A stretch of DNA of 42,073 nt. Source: Rhodococcus sp. IITR03 (GTDB lineage Bacteria; Actinomycetota; Actinomycetes; Mycobacteriales; Mycobacteriaceae). Positions within the stretch are counted from its first letter, which is position 1, and every line of letters begins with the position of its first letter. The position numbers were made by a program, and so were the translations under genes. Location: positions 1 through 42,073 of the forward strand of contig LATQ01000275.1 in the NCBI GenBank assembly GCA_001017865.1. The letters are read 5' to 3'. Of this stretch, positions 9,793 to 18,296 are shown one piece after another. The notes beneath the pieces are model-generated. The model did not search any database and had not been told where the DNA came from. It was given only the letters and a program-made list of their open reading frames with translations.

Positions 9793-9813
9793 AGTGGAAT
9801 GCTGCACTCCACT
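9793..9813. promoter_or_regulatory. 21-bp near-perfect palindrome upstream of eutB
   Basis: AGTGGAATGC-T-GCACTCCACT is an inverted repeat with ten-base arms and one mismatch, ending 43 bp before the eutB start. The size and place fit an operator for an unlinked regulator of ethanolamine use. No regulator gene is next to it. Function is inferred. Confidence 0.45.
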
Positions 9814-9856
9814 GCGTGCTCACATCCGTCGAACCGGTCCTGCGCGGGAGGCCCCG

Positions 9857-11264
9857 ATGACGATCTACCGACAACAGCTCGGCGGAACCGGTTACGAGTT
9901 CGACGGCCTCGTCGACCTGCTCGGCAAAGCTCCCCGCGCCGCTCGGGCGATGAACTCGCGGGCTGCGCGGCCACCTCGGACGCCGAACGCGCCGCGGCAC
10001 AGCTCGCCCTCGCCGACCTCCCGCTGACCGCCTTCCTCACCGAGGCGGTCGTCCCGTACGAGACCGACGAGTCACCAGCTGATCGTCGACACCCACGACG
10101 CGACGGCCTTCGCGCCGGTCTCGCACATGACCGTCGGGGAACTGCGCGACCACCTCCTGGAGGTCGCGGCCCGACCGGACTCCGCCGACGTGCTCGCAGC
10201 ACTCGCGCCGGGACTCACCTCGGAGATGGTCGCGGCGACCAGCAAGATCATGCGCAACCAGGACCTCATCGCGGTCTCCCGCGCTGCGACGGTGACCAGC
10301 GCGTTCCGCACGACCATCGGGTTGCCCGGCCGGCTCGCGACGCGCCTGCAGCCGAACCATCCCGTCGACGATCCGCGTGGGGTCGCCGCGTCCGTCCTCG
10401 ACGGTCTGCTGATGGGGTGCGGCGACGCGGTGGTCGGCATCAATCCGGCGAGCGACTCACCGCACGCCGTGTCCGACCTGCTGCACCTGCTCGACGAGAT
10501 CCGGCAGCGATTCGAGATCCCCACGCAATCGTGCGTGCTCACCCACGTCACCACCACCATCGATCTGATCGAGAAGGACGCACCCGTCGACCTGGTGTTC
10601 CAGTCCGTCGCCGGCACCGAGGGTGCCAACCGCAGCTTCGGTGTGGACCTCGCAGTACTGCGGGAGGCAACGAGGCCGGCAGGTCGCTGCGACGGGGGAC
10701 CGTCGGCAGCAACGTCATGTACTTCGAGACCGGGCAGGGTTCGGCGTTGTCGTCGGGAACCCATGTCGGCACCGGAGGCAGGCCGGTCGATCAGCAGACG
10801 CTCGAAGCGCGTGCGTACGCCGTTGCGCGCGAGTTCGATCCGCTGCTCGTCAACACGGTCGTGGGGTTCATCGGACCGGAATACCTGTACGACGGCAAGC
10901 AGATCATCCGCGCGGGTCTCGAAGACCAGTTCTGCGGCAAACTTCTCGGCCTGCCGATGGGTGTGGACGTCTGCTACACCAACCATGCCGAGGCCGACCA
11001 GGACGACATGGACACCCTGCTGACCCTGTTGGCCGTTGCCGGAACAGCTTTCGTCATCACCGTGCCCGGCGCCGACGACGTGATGCTCGGCTACCAGTCG
11101 CTGTCGTTCCACGACGTGCTGTACGTGCGGGAGGCCGCCGATCTGCGGCCGGCACCGGAATTCGAGGACTGGCTACGCAGGCAGGGCATGGCGGACGACG
11201 TCGGTCGCATCCTGCCGGTGGACGTCGGCACGTCCCCGCTGCGCGCGCTCGGAGGTGCCTGTGA
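9857..11264 (+). CDS. eutB: Ethanolamine ammonia-lyase large subunit
   Basis: About 470 aa after restoring five bases (near 9932, two near 10066, 10663 and near 11245). It is the catalytic, adenosylcobalamin-dependent subunit that splits ethanolamine to acetaldehyde and ammonia. It is recognised along its whole length: VGINPASDSP, QSCVLTHVTTT, LVFQSVAGTEGANRSFGVDL, GSNVMYFETGQGSALSS, FCGKLLGLPMGVDVCYTNHAEADQDDM. At 10066 the read GACGAGTCACCAG should be GACGAGGTCACCCAG, giving DEVTQ. ATG 9857 has GGGAGG upstream. Its stop overlaps the eutC start (GTGA), so the subunits are coupled. No shell proteins, EutA reactivase or transporter are nearby. Confidence 0.9.
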
Positions 11265-12023
11265 GGGACCTGTGGGACGAACTGCGTCGGCACACCCAGG
11301 CCCGGATCGGACTGGGCCGCACCGGGAACAGCATCCCGACACGTCGTCATCTGGAGTTCGTGACGGCCCATGCCGAGGCGCGCGACGCCGTGCATGTCCC
11401 GCTCGACGTGACCGCGATGGTGCGGCGGACGAAAGAACTCGGCCTCGGCGACCCGTTGGTCGTGGAAAGCGCAGCGCAAGATCGCAGTACGTATCTGCGC
11501 CGTCCCGACCTCGGCCGACAGCTCGCCGAGGGAACCACGCTGCCACGAACGGACGCCGACCTCGGCATCGCGCTGTGCGACGGGTTGTCGTCCACTGCTC
11601 TCGACGCCCACGGACCCGATCTTCTCGCGGCCATCGTCGCTGCCCTGCCGGGGCTGACGGTGGCGCCGCCGGTCATCGCGACGCAGGCGCGTGTCGCGCT
11701 GGGAGACCATATCGGTGAACGACTCGGCGTCACGACGATGCTCGTGATCATCGGCGAACGCCCCGGCCTCTCGGTGGCCGACAGCGTCGGCGTGTACTTG
11801 ACTCACCACCCGAGGCCGGGACGCAGTGACGCCGAACGCAACTGCGTGTCGAACATCCACCGCCCGGCGGGATGACCTACGACCACGCGGCGCGCGTCGT
11901 CGCGGCCTCGTGAACGGCGCGCGACAGTTGGGTGCGTCGGGGGTCGCGTTGAAGGACACCTCGCGGGATCCCGCACTCACCGACCCCGACAGCGGAGCGC
12001 GAATCGGTCATCGGAGCGCGTAA
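11261..12023 (+). CDS. eutC: Ethanolamine ammonia-lyase small subunit
   Basis: About 254 aa after restoring bases near 11871 and 11911. Family features are LWDELRRHTQARIGLGRTGN at the start, HAEARDAVH, DLGIALCDGLSSTA, ERPGLSVADSVGVYLT, DAERNCVSNI and the C-terminal GVALKD. It forms the cobalamin-binding part of the EutBC complex. GTG 11261 overlaps the eutB stop; a GTG six bases earlier is also possible. The last ~40 residues are only reached through the two frame corrections, and they match the expected end of the family, which supports error over decay. The stop lies inside the left edge of the terminator hairpin loop. Confidence 0.88.
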
Positions 12024-12041
12024 GAGCGCGCTCCGATGACC
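12006..12041. terminator. Bidirectional terminator hairpin between eutC and the catabolic island
   Basis: GGTCATCGGAGCGCG (12006-12020) and CGCGCTCCGATGACC (12027-12041) form a perfect 15-bp stem with a six-base loop holding the eutC stop codon. It separates convergent eutC and the SDR ending at 12075, so it probably ends both transcripts. Confidence 0.75.
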
Positions 12042-12074
12042 ATTTCGCGCTCTGTTGTGACGAGGACCTGCTGA

Positions 12075-12814
12075 TTACTGCGCGGTGTAGCCGCCGTCCA
12101 CGAGGAATTCCCCACCGGTGATGAACGACGCTTCGTCGCTCGCCAGGAACGCGACGAGACCGGCCACTTCGGCCGAGGTGCCGAGCCTACCCAATGGTGT
12201 CAGCGCGGCCATCCGTTCCCGGCCTGATCGCCGAGGGTGGGGGTGTCGATGAAACCCGGGTGCACCGAGTTCACACGGACACCGGCCGACGCCCAGGCGA
12301 CGGCCGTGTTCTTCGACAGCGTCCGCACCGCGCCCTTCGCGGCCGCATAGGCCGGAGCGGATCCGAAGCCTCCGACAACGCCGAACATCGAACTGACGTT
12401 GACGACCGAACCGTAGCCGGACGCTTTCAGAGCGGAACTCGCCGCACGCTGGCCGAGGAAGACACTGGTCTGCGTCACCGCGATGACCCGGGCGTAGAGC
12501 TCCGTGTCGGTGTCTTCGATCAGGTCCGGATGAGCGATTCCGGCGTTGTTCACCAGGATCCCGAGGCCTCCGAAGGTGTCGACCGTCTCGGCGATCGTCT
12601 CCTGCCACTCCGCTTCGGAGGAGACGTCCAGGTGCCGGTAGACGGCTCGACCACCACCGTCCACGATCGACTGCGCCACAGCGGTGCCGAGGTCGTCCTG
12701 GATATCGGCGACGACCACGGCCCCGCCTTCAGCAGCGATGCGTTCGGCGACCGCACGACCGATTCCGCTCGCGGCGCCGGTCACCAGCGCCACCTTGTTC
12801 TCGAACCGACTCAT
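12075..12814 (-). CDS. SDR, last gene of unit A
   Basis: 246 aa after restoring one base near 12218 (DQAGERMAAL). Classical SDR motifs are [26 protein letters not shown] and the C-terminal [15 protein letters not shown]. It carries out NAD(P)-linked alcohol/ketone conversion in the cytoplasm. ATG 12814 is preceded by GGGAG; in-frame codons upstream lie inside the neighbouring intergenic stretch and lack a ribosome site. It follows another SDR by 37 bp and closes the six-gene unit that starts at 16968. It is probably one of the hydroxy-intermediate dehydrogenases of the pathway; the exact step is unknown. Confidence 0.85.
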
Positions 12815-12851
12815 CGACCCGCTCCCTTCTCTGAGTTCCGCACGTGGGATG

Positions 12852-13601
12852 TCAGACTCCGAGAGCGACCCGACCGGCGGTGGCTCCACCGTCGACGATC
12901 AGATCGTGCCCGGTGACGTAGTTCGCGTCGTCCGAGGCGAGGTACAGAATTCCCGTGGCCATCTGGGAGGGGTTGGCGGCGTATCCGATGGGCTGGAGTT
13001 TGTCGAGGACGTCGACGATGCCCTCCACGTCCGGCACCATGCCGCTCAGCATGGTGCCGGGCGAGATCGTGTTCACGCGAACACCTTTGGGCGCGAGTTC
13101 GAGCGCGCATGCCTTGGACATCGCGACCACGGCCGCCTTCGTGCCACAGTAGACGGCCATGCCCTCGGTGGGCAGGTAACCGCCGTTCGAGGCAGTGTTG
13201 ACGATAACGCCGGATCCCTGCTCCGCCATGACGCGACCTGCCGCTCGAGTGCCGTAGAAGATGCCGGCGAAGTTCACTGCCACCACGCGCTCGAAGTCGT
13301 CGTTCGTCGTGTCGAGAAGCGGGCCGGCGGCGTGGACACCGGCGTTGTTGCACATCACGTCGAGTCGTCCGTACCGGGCGACGGTCCCGCTGACGAGAGC
13401 GTCGACCTCGGCGGGGTTGCCGACGTCGGTGCGGACGAAGTCGGCGCCGATCTCCTGCGCTGCGGCCTCACCCGCCTCCTGGCTGATGTCCGCTATGACC
13501 ACGCGAGCGCCTTCGGCGGTCATCAGTTCGGCGGTCGCCCGGCCGAGACCGGAGGAGGCGCCGGTGATGATGACGATCTTGTCCTGCATACGGTGTGCCA
13601 T
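12852..13601 (-). CDS. SDR, fifth gene of unit A
   Basis: An intact 249-aa classical SDR. It has TGASSGLG at residues 14-21, CNNAGVH, VNTASNGG, YCGTK (the catalytic Tyr/Lys pair with an unusual Cys between) and VTGHDLIVDGGAT. The conserved SYK order and the C-terminal GG motif are complete, so it should be active. It lies between the SRPBCC gene (36 bp upstream) and the last SDR (37 bp downstream), in the same orientation, suggesting one mRNA. The role is oxidation or reduction of an alicyclic alcohol/ketone or a hydroxyacyl-CoA, by inference from the unit. Confidence 0.86.
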   Translation of the reverse strand: MAHRMQDKIVIITGASSGLGRATAELMTAEGARVVIADISQEAGEAAAQEIGADFVRTDVGNPAEVDALVSGTVARYGRLDVMCNNAGVHAAGPLLDTTNDDFERVVAVNFAGIFYGTRAAGRVMAEQGSGVIVNTASNGGYLPTEGMAVYCGTKAAVVAMSKACALELAPKGVRVNTISPGTMLSGMVPDVEGIVDVLDKLQPIGYAANPSQMATGILYLASDDANYVTGHDLIVDGGATAGRVALGV

Positions 13602-13637
13602 GTCGGCCTTTCGGATGGTGGTGCCGGGAAATGGGGG

Positions 13638-14147
13638 TCAGGCGGTGGGCGAACCGAGGGTGCGCTCGGCGTGGAGCGCCTCGCTGCGCTTCTTCAGTGC
13701 GACGGCGGTGTCGTCGAACGCGCGCTTCACCCACACACCGCTGTCGGCCATGATCTGGTGTGCTTCCTCGCCGAGGAAGGCGTCGGTGGAGTAGTAGCGG
13801 CACCGGTTCTCGTCGATCGGTTCGATGACCTGATCGCGTCGAGCGGCCTGTGCAGATGTCTCGGTGGGGCGGAGCTCCCACGACAGTAGGCGTTCGGGCA
13901 CCACGGCACAGACGTATTCGGTGTACGGGAAAGTTTCGGTGGCTCCCGAGTAGTCGGCCAGTGTCATATTCACGGGCGCACCGATTTCCAGTGTCGATTG
14001 CGCCGCGATGCAGAAGGGATTCCAGTTCGGGTAGTTGTCGAGATCGGTGAGGACCTCCCAGACGACATGCGCCGGAGCGTCGATCTTGACTGTGACAGAG
14101 CGAACCGTGGTCGCGGAATCGTATTCGGGGATGGACAGTTCGGTCAT
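13638..14147 (-). CDS. SRPBCC-family (START-like) small-molecule-binding protein
   Basis: An intact protein of 169 aa. ATG 14147 has a strong GGAGGAACT. The sequence begins with a beta strand and the pattern SVTVKIDAPAHVVWEVLTDLDNYPNWNPF, typical of polyketide-cyclase/SRPBCC proteins, then alternating strands and a long C-terminal helix (FDDTAVALKKRSEALH). Such proteins bind hydrophobic ligands in a helix-grip cavity and can act as cyclases, aromatases or carriers. Because of a lost base in the SDR before it, the frame reads as an apparent SDR-SRPBCC fusion; the ribosome site and the normal SDR end argue for two proteins. The ligand is unknown. Confidence 0.8.
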   Translation of the reverse strand: MTELSIPEYDSATTVRSVTVKIDAPAHVVWEVLTDLDNYPNWNPFCIAAQSTLEIGAPVNMTLADYSGATETFPYTEYVCAVVPERLLSWELRPTETSAQAARRDQVIEPIDENRCRYYSTDAFLGEEAHQIMADSGVWVKRAFDDTAVALKKRSEALHAERTLGSPTA

Positions 14148-14160
14148 AGTTCCTCCATGG

Positions 14161-14973
14161 TCAGCGGATGAGGTTCCCAGGTCGACCGGAATCTGAGCTC
14201 CGGTGATGTGACGAGCTTCGTCGGACAGCAACCAGGCGACGGTTCCGGCGATGTCCTCTGCGTCGGTCGCCTCGTCCGGCAGGGCGTTCATGAAGATCGG
14301 ACCGAGGGTGGCGGCATGGTCGGCGATCATCTGCTGCATCTCGACGGGCTGCATGTCGGTGGTCACCCCGGCGGGGTGCACGGTGTTGACGCGGATGCGG
14401 TGCTGTCCAAGTTCGTTGGCCAGCGTCTTGCACAGGCCGACGACCCCGTGCTTGCTGGCCGAGTATGCGGCGACGAACGGCAGTCCGCGCAGACCCGCCA
14501 CCGAGCTCGTCATGACGATTGCGCCACCCCGGCCCTGCTCGAGCAGGATCGGCACGGCCGCCTTGACGGTGTGGAAGACCCCGGTCAGGTTGATGTCGAT
14601 GGTCTCCTTCCACTGCTCGAGGGCGTGCTCCCAGGTGGCGGCGGCGGTGCAGACACCGGCATTGGCGACGACGATGTCGAGGCCGCCGAGTTCGGCGACG
14701 CCTCCGAGAGTGCCTGCTGGAGCGCGTCGAAGTCGCGGACGTCGACCTCGCGGGCGACGATGCGCCGGCCGAGCGCTTCGACCTCCTTGACGGTGACGGC
14801 CAGATCGTCGGGGGTGGCGCCGGGATAGGCGGGGTATTCGAGGGACTTGCAGATGTCGACCGCGATGATGTCGGCGCCTTCGCTCGCGAGCCGGACGGCT
14901 TCGGCGCGACCTGGCCGCGGGCGGCTCCGGTGATGAATGCGATCTTGCCTTCGAAGCGGCGTGTGCTCGTCAT
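14161..14973 (-). CDS. Mycofactocin-type SDR (carveol dehydrogenase-like)
   Basis: About 271 aa after restoring three bases (near 14912, 14707 and 14175). The restored N-terminus reads ITGAARGQGRAEAVRLASEG, then ADIIAVDICKSLEYPAYPGA, a long insert and EVEALGRRIVAREVDVRD. This GQGR motif plus a lengthened segment after the second strand marks the mycofactocin-coupled SDR group, which holds its NAD(H) and passes electrons to the peptide redox cofactor mycofactocin. Carveol dehydrogenase belongs to the same group. Later motifs are VANAGV, SSVAGLRG and YSASK. It is third in unit A, after the MaoC-type hydratase. It likely oxidises a cyclic secondary alcohol; the substrate is inferred. Confidence 0.8.
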   Translation of the reverse strand: MTSTRRFEGKIAFITGAARGQVAPKPSGSRAKAPTSSRSTSASPSNTPPIPAPPPTIWPSPSRRSKRSAGASSPARSTSATSTRSSRHSRRRRRTRRPRHRRRQCRCLHRRRHLGARPRAVEGDHRHQPDRGLPHRQGGRADPARAGPGWRNRHDELGGGSARTAVRRRILGQQARGRRPVQDAGQRTWTAPHPRQHRAPRRGDHRHAARRDAADDRRPCRHPRSDLHERPAGRGDRRRGHRRNRRLVAVRRSSSHHRSSDSGRPGNLIR

Positions 14974-15004
14974 GATGTTCCGTTCGGAGAGGGAATGGTC
15001 GGGG

Positions 15005-15813
15005 TCAGGCGAAGGACGCGTGTCCACCGTTCAAGACGGCACCGCCGTCGGTGGTGACGTCGAAGCGCGCGCCGGTGGCGTCGCCCCAGGCGCGGACCTG
15101 CGCGGTGTCGCCGGGGAAGACGGGTGCCGCGAACCGGCCGGACAGGGTCTTCAGGTCGGCCGGGTAGGCGCCGAGCATGTCTGCGAGAGGCAGGGTGGTC
15201 GCAGCGAGGGTGCACAGGCCGTGCAGGATCGGACGTGGTTGCCCGATGCGTGCTGCGGCGTCGGGATCGATGTGGATGTGGTGCCGGTCGCCGGTGAGGC
15301 GGTAGAGCGCGGCCTGATCGGGATCGGTCGTCAAAGTGCCGACGACGGTCGGGTCCCCCTCGGGTGCGGACGGTGCCGACGGACCGCGATCACCGCCGAA
15401 TCCACCTGCGCCGGGGGCGAACAGCGACCATGTGGCCACGAAGTAGTCGCTCGCGACGACCACTTCGAAGACCGCGGCACGGCCCTTGTCCCAGACCTCG
15501 CCGACCCGTGCCGACATCGAGATCTCGCCGGACCGGGGCAGGGGAGCGAGCACGTCGAGACTCTGCGAGCCGTGGAGCGCCGTCTTCGTGTCGAACGCCC
15601 CGAGTGTGCCCAGCGCATCGGGTGCCCACTGTGCGAGGGTCAGGGCGAAGGTGGGCAGGACGCGGAGCCGGTCCTCGAAGACCAGGTCGAGGTCGGTGGT
15701 GTGGGCGCCGACCGCCAGCGCGTACAGGACGGCGTCGCGCTCGTCGTAGCCGACCACTCGGTGCCCAGGTCGAGGCCACGCCACCGGGTGGGGGTCGACG
15801 TCGTTTCGGTCAT
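15005..15813 (-). CDS. MaoC/hydratase 2-type enoyl-CoA hydratase
   Basis: 269 aa after restoring one base near 15758 (TEVVGYDERDAVLYALAVG). It is a double hot-dog protein like the hydratase part of multifunctional enzyme 2. The hydratase motif is clear in YRLTGDRHHIHIDPDAA, with the catalytic Asp and His, followed by GQPRPILHGLCTLA. It adds water to trans-2-enoyl-CoA to give the (R)-3-hydroxyacyl-CoA. ATG 15813 is out of frame with the main body because of the lost base. It is second in unit A, 52 bp after the OYE gene. The neighbouring SDRs could oxidise its product, giving a short beta-oxidation branch. Confidence 0.85.
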
Positions 15814-15865
15814 CGATGGAGATCCCTTCTGGTGTTGACGTCGCGCGTGTGGCGTATCTGCCGCG

Positions 15866-16968
15866 TCACACGCGCGCCGGGGTGAATCGCGGATAGTCGA
15901 GGTAACCCTCGGCGCCCCCGCCGTAGTAGGTGTTCGGGTCCGGTGCCGTCAGCGGCCACCCGTTCTGCAGGCGTGCGACGAGGTCGGGGTTCGCGATGAA
16001 CGGTTGCCCGAAAGCGGCGAGGTCGATCAGGTCCCGCTCGAACAGTTCGTCGGCGTACTCCTGCGTCATTCCGCCGGCAACGATGATCGTTCCCCGGAAC
16101 CGGGCACGGAAGGCCGTGAGGAAGTCGATGTCGAGAAGCCGACCGCCGGCAGGACGCTGATCGATGAGGTGGATGTAGGCGAGGTTGCGGCGCGACAGTT
16201 CCGAGGCAAGGTACAGATAGGTCTCTGCGGCCTCGGGATAGGCGGGCATGTCGAACAGTTCGCTGAAGGGGGAGAGCCGGATCCCGACCCGGGCGGAGCC
16301 GAGTACCTCGATCACGGCGTCGACCGTCTCGAGCAGGAACCGGGCGCGATCGGTGTAGGAGCCGCCGTACCGGTCGGATCGGGTGTTGGTCGCGGGGTTG
16401 AGGAACTGTTCGAACAGGTAGCCGTTGGCGCCGTGCAACTCGACACCGTCGAAGCCAGCGACCTTGGCATTGGTTGCCGCGCTTGCGAAGTCGTCGATCA
16501 CGCGACCGACTTCCTCGGTGCTCAGCGGGCGGGGATCACCGACGTCGACGAAGCCGACGTTCCCGTCGTCGTCGAACGCGAAGATCTTGCTCTCCGGAGC
16601 GGGCACGGCGCCTGCGCTGACGGGTTGTCCGCCTTCCGGTTGGAGGGAGGCGTGCGACAACCGGCCGACGTGCCAGAGCTGGGCGAAGATCCGTCCGCGC
16701 TCGCTGTGGACGCGTCGGTGACCGTGCGCCATCCGGCGACCTGCGCCGGCGACCAGATTCCCGGGACGTACACGTAGCCTTGCGCTTCCGGGGAGATCGG
16801 TGTGCCTTCGGTGACGATCAGTCCGGCGGTCGCCCGCTGGCGGTAGTACTCCGCCGTCTCCGCGGTCGGGATGGTGTCGATGCACCGTGCCCGCGTCATG
16901 GGCGCCATCACGAGACGATTGTCGAGGACGAGTCCGCCGAGCCGATGGGTGTCGAACAACCGAGTCAA
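15866..16968 (-). CDS. Old yellow enzyme-family FMN oxidoreductase (enone reductase type)
   Basis: 367 aa after restoring one base near 16712 (RTVTDAVHSERGRIF). It is an FMN-dependent TIM barrel. It shows LVMAPMTRAR near the start, AQLWHVGRLSH, HGANGYLFEQFLNPATNTR with the substrate-binding His/Asn pair, RYGGS, and an FMN-phosphate site in IIVAGGMTQE. Such enzymes reduce the C=C bond of alpha,beta-unsaturated ketones with NAD(P)H. The start is TTG at 16968, since the family N-terminus (LFDTHRLGGLVLDNRL) begins right after it and no in-frame ATG/GTG lies upstream. It is first gene of unit A, with a promoter 140-190 bp upstream. It probably saturates an enone before Baeyer-Villiger oxidation. 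Confidence 0.87.
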
Positions 16969-17113
16969 CGCTGTCTCTTTTCTGGAGGAGGTCTACGACT
17001 CTTGTTCACGGCCGCGGCGCGGAACTCGATCGGGTCGTGGTGCCCGGAGATCGAAACGCGACGGATTGTTCACGAAAAACAATGGAGTGAAACAGATTTC
17101 ACTTGCATGGGCC

Positions 17114-17154
17114 GTGATGGAGATCACTGTAGTCTTTGGCTGCGACAGCGTCAA
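17114..17154 (-). promoter_or_regulatory. Unit A promoter with degenerate spacer operator and GTGA-N6-TCAC box
   Basis: Read on the minus strand: -35 TTGACG (17154-17149), 17-bp spacer, -10 TACAGT (17131-17126). The spacer element GCAGCCAAAGACTAC (17143-17129) is a weakened form of the palindrome at the other four promoters. GTGATCTCCATCAC (17127-17114) follows, with the same 15.5-bp centre spacing as in units C, D and E. In the leader toward the OYE start are small inverted repeats, ATTGTT/AACAAT (17065-17083) and AGTGAAA/TTTCACT (17086-17103). Confidence 0.7.
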
Positions 17155-17180
17155 CACATCCGGCCCGTCGAGTGAACGGG

Positions 17181-18224
17181 TCAGAACTCGATCTCGATCG
17201 GGCCCGAGTCGGGACGTGCCTGGCATCCGAGGATGTACCCCTCGGCGATATCCGATGGATCGAGGATGTCCGACTTCTCCATCACGACCTTTCCCGAAAC
17301 CACTGTGCACGCGCACGATCCGCACTCACCCGATCGGCAGGAGAACGGCACGTCGACCCCGCGGTCGAGCAGCACGTCGACGAGGGTGTTGCCGCTCGGC
17401 CACTCGAACCGATGCGACTCACTGTCCAGGTGCACGACCGTCTCTACCGCAGAAGCTGGATCGTCGTCGACGAGCGGCGCGGGTGCTTCGAAGGGGTCGC
17501 CCGAAAGCGAGACGAACACTTCCTGATGGAAGCGCTCCGCGGGAACATCCGCCGCTCGCACCCCGTCGGCGACGCCGTCCATGAAGGGGGCGGGGCCACA
17601 GACGAACACCTCGCGAGAGGTGTGCTCCGCCGCCAGTGCCGCGAACCTCTCACGAGAAGGGATGCCGTGCACGTCGTCGAACCAGTAATGGATCGTCAGA
17701 CGGTCGTCGAACTTCGCGGCGTAGTCCTCGAGTTCGCGGTGGAAGATCACCGAATCGCGGTCACGATTGGCGTAGAAGAGAGCGACCGACCGGTCGGACC
17801 GGAGCAGGGCCGTCTTCAGGATCGAGATGATCGGCGTGATGCCACTCCCTGCCGCGAACAGCAGGAAATCGCTCGTGAAATCCGCCGGCGTGAAGCGGCC
17901 CGAGGGTGGCAGGACGGTGAGGGAGTTTCCCGGTCCGACGTTGTCGCACAACCAGTTCGAACCGTAACCGCCGGCGGTTCGTTTGACGGTGACCTTCAAC
18001 TCGTCGTCGATGCCGGGAGCGCTCGACAGCGAATACGACCGGGCGACATGTCCGGTGCGGTCGCTCGGTATCCGGACGGTCAGGAACTGGCCGGGCCGGT
18101 ACACGAACAATTCACGAGAGTTCTTCGGCGTGCGCAGGACGATCGACTTCGAATCCGGGGTCTCTTCGATGACGTCGATGACGGTCAGTTCGTATCCGAC
18201 ACCGACGGTCTGCAAGGTGCTCAC
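17181..18224 (-). CDS. KshB-like ferredoxin reductase (FAD + 2Fe-2S) of a Rieske oxygenase
   Basis: An intact protein of 347 aa. The domain order is the one seen in 3-ketosteroid 9alpha-hydroxylase reductase: FAD domain with RSYSLSS, NAD domain with GSGITPIISILK and CGPAPFMDGV, then a plant-type 2Fe-2S domain with C-x4-C-x2-C in CRSGECGSCAC and a fourth Cys in ILGCQA. It passes electrons from NADH to a Rieske oxygenase. The only Rieske gene in the window is at 27745, in another unit with the same type of promoter, so they probably work together. It is last in unit B, 72 bp after the BVMO. Confidence 0.88.
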   Translation of the reverse strand: MSTLQTVGVGYELTVIDVIEETPDSKSIVLRTPKNSRELFVYRPGQFLTVRIPSDRTGHVARSYSLSSAPGIDDELKVTVKRTAGGYGSNWLCDNVGPGNSLTVLPPSGRFTPADFTSDFLLFAAGSGITPIISILKTALLRSDRSVALFYANRDRDSVIFHRELEDYAAKFDDRLTIHYWFDDVHGIPSRERFAALAAEHTSREVFVCGPAPFMDGVADGVRAADVPAERFHQEVFVSLSGDPFEAPAPLVDDDPASAVETVVHLDSESHRFEWPSGNTLVDVLLDRGVDVPFSCRSGECGSCACTVVSGKVVMEKSDILDPSDIAEGYILGCQARPDSGPIEIEF

Positions 18225-18296
18225 TCTCGGTCGCCTGCGCTCTCCGTTGACTACGTTGTTCTCGTGAATTCGACTGTATGATCCGGAAACCCGGAT

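Noticed and set aside
9040..11718. Very long plus-strand open frame of about 890 aa
   Set aside because: It is a chimera of shadow frames of the SGNH hydrolase gene and pieces of eutB. The protein outside the eutB pieces is Arg/Pro/Ala-rich and without family likeness, as expected for GC-rich shadow frames.
13638..14555. Apparent SDR-SRPBCC fusion protein of about 305 aa
   Set aside because: A single lost base near 14175 removes the SDR stop. With it restored, the SDR ends as VDLGNLIR at 14161, and the SRPBCC gene has its own strong ribosome site and ATG at 14147.
17065..17103. Possible riboswitch in the leader of unit A (two small inverted repeats)
   Set aside because: The stems are only six and seven bases and A/T-rich, and they do not form a known riboswitch fold. 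I record them only as small inverted repeats.
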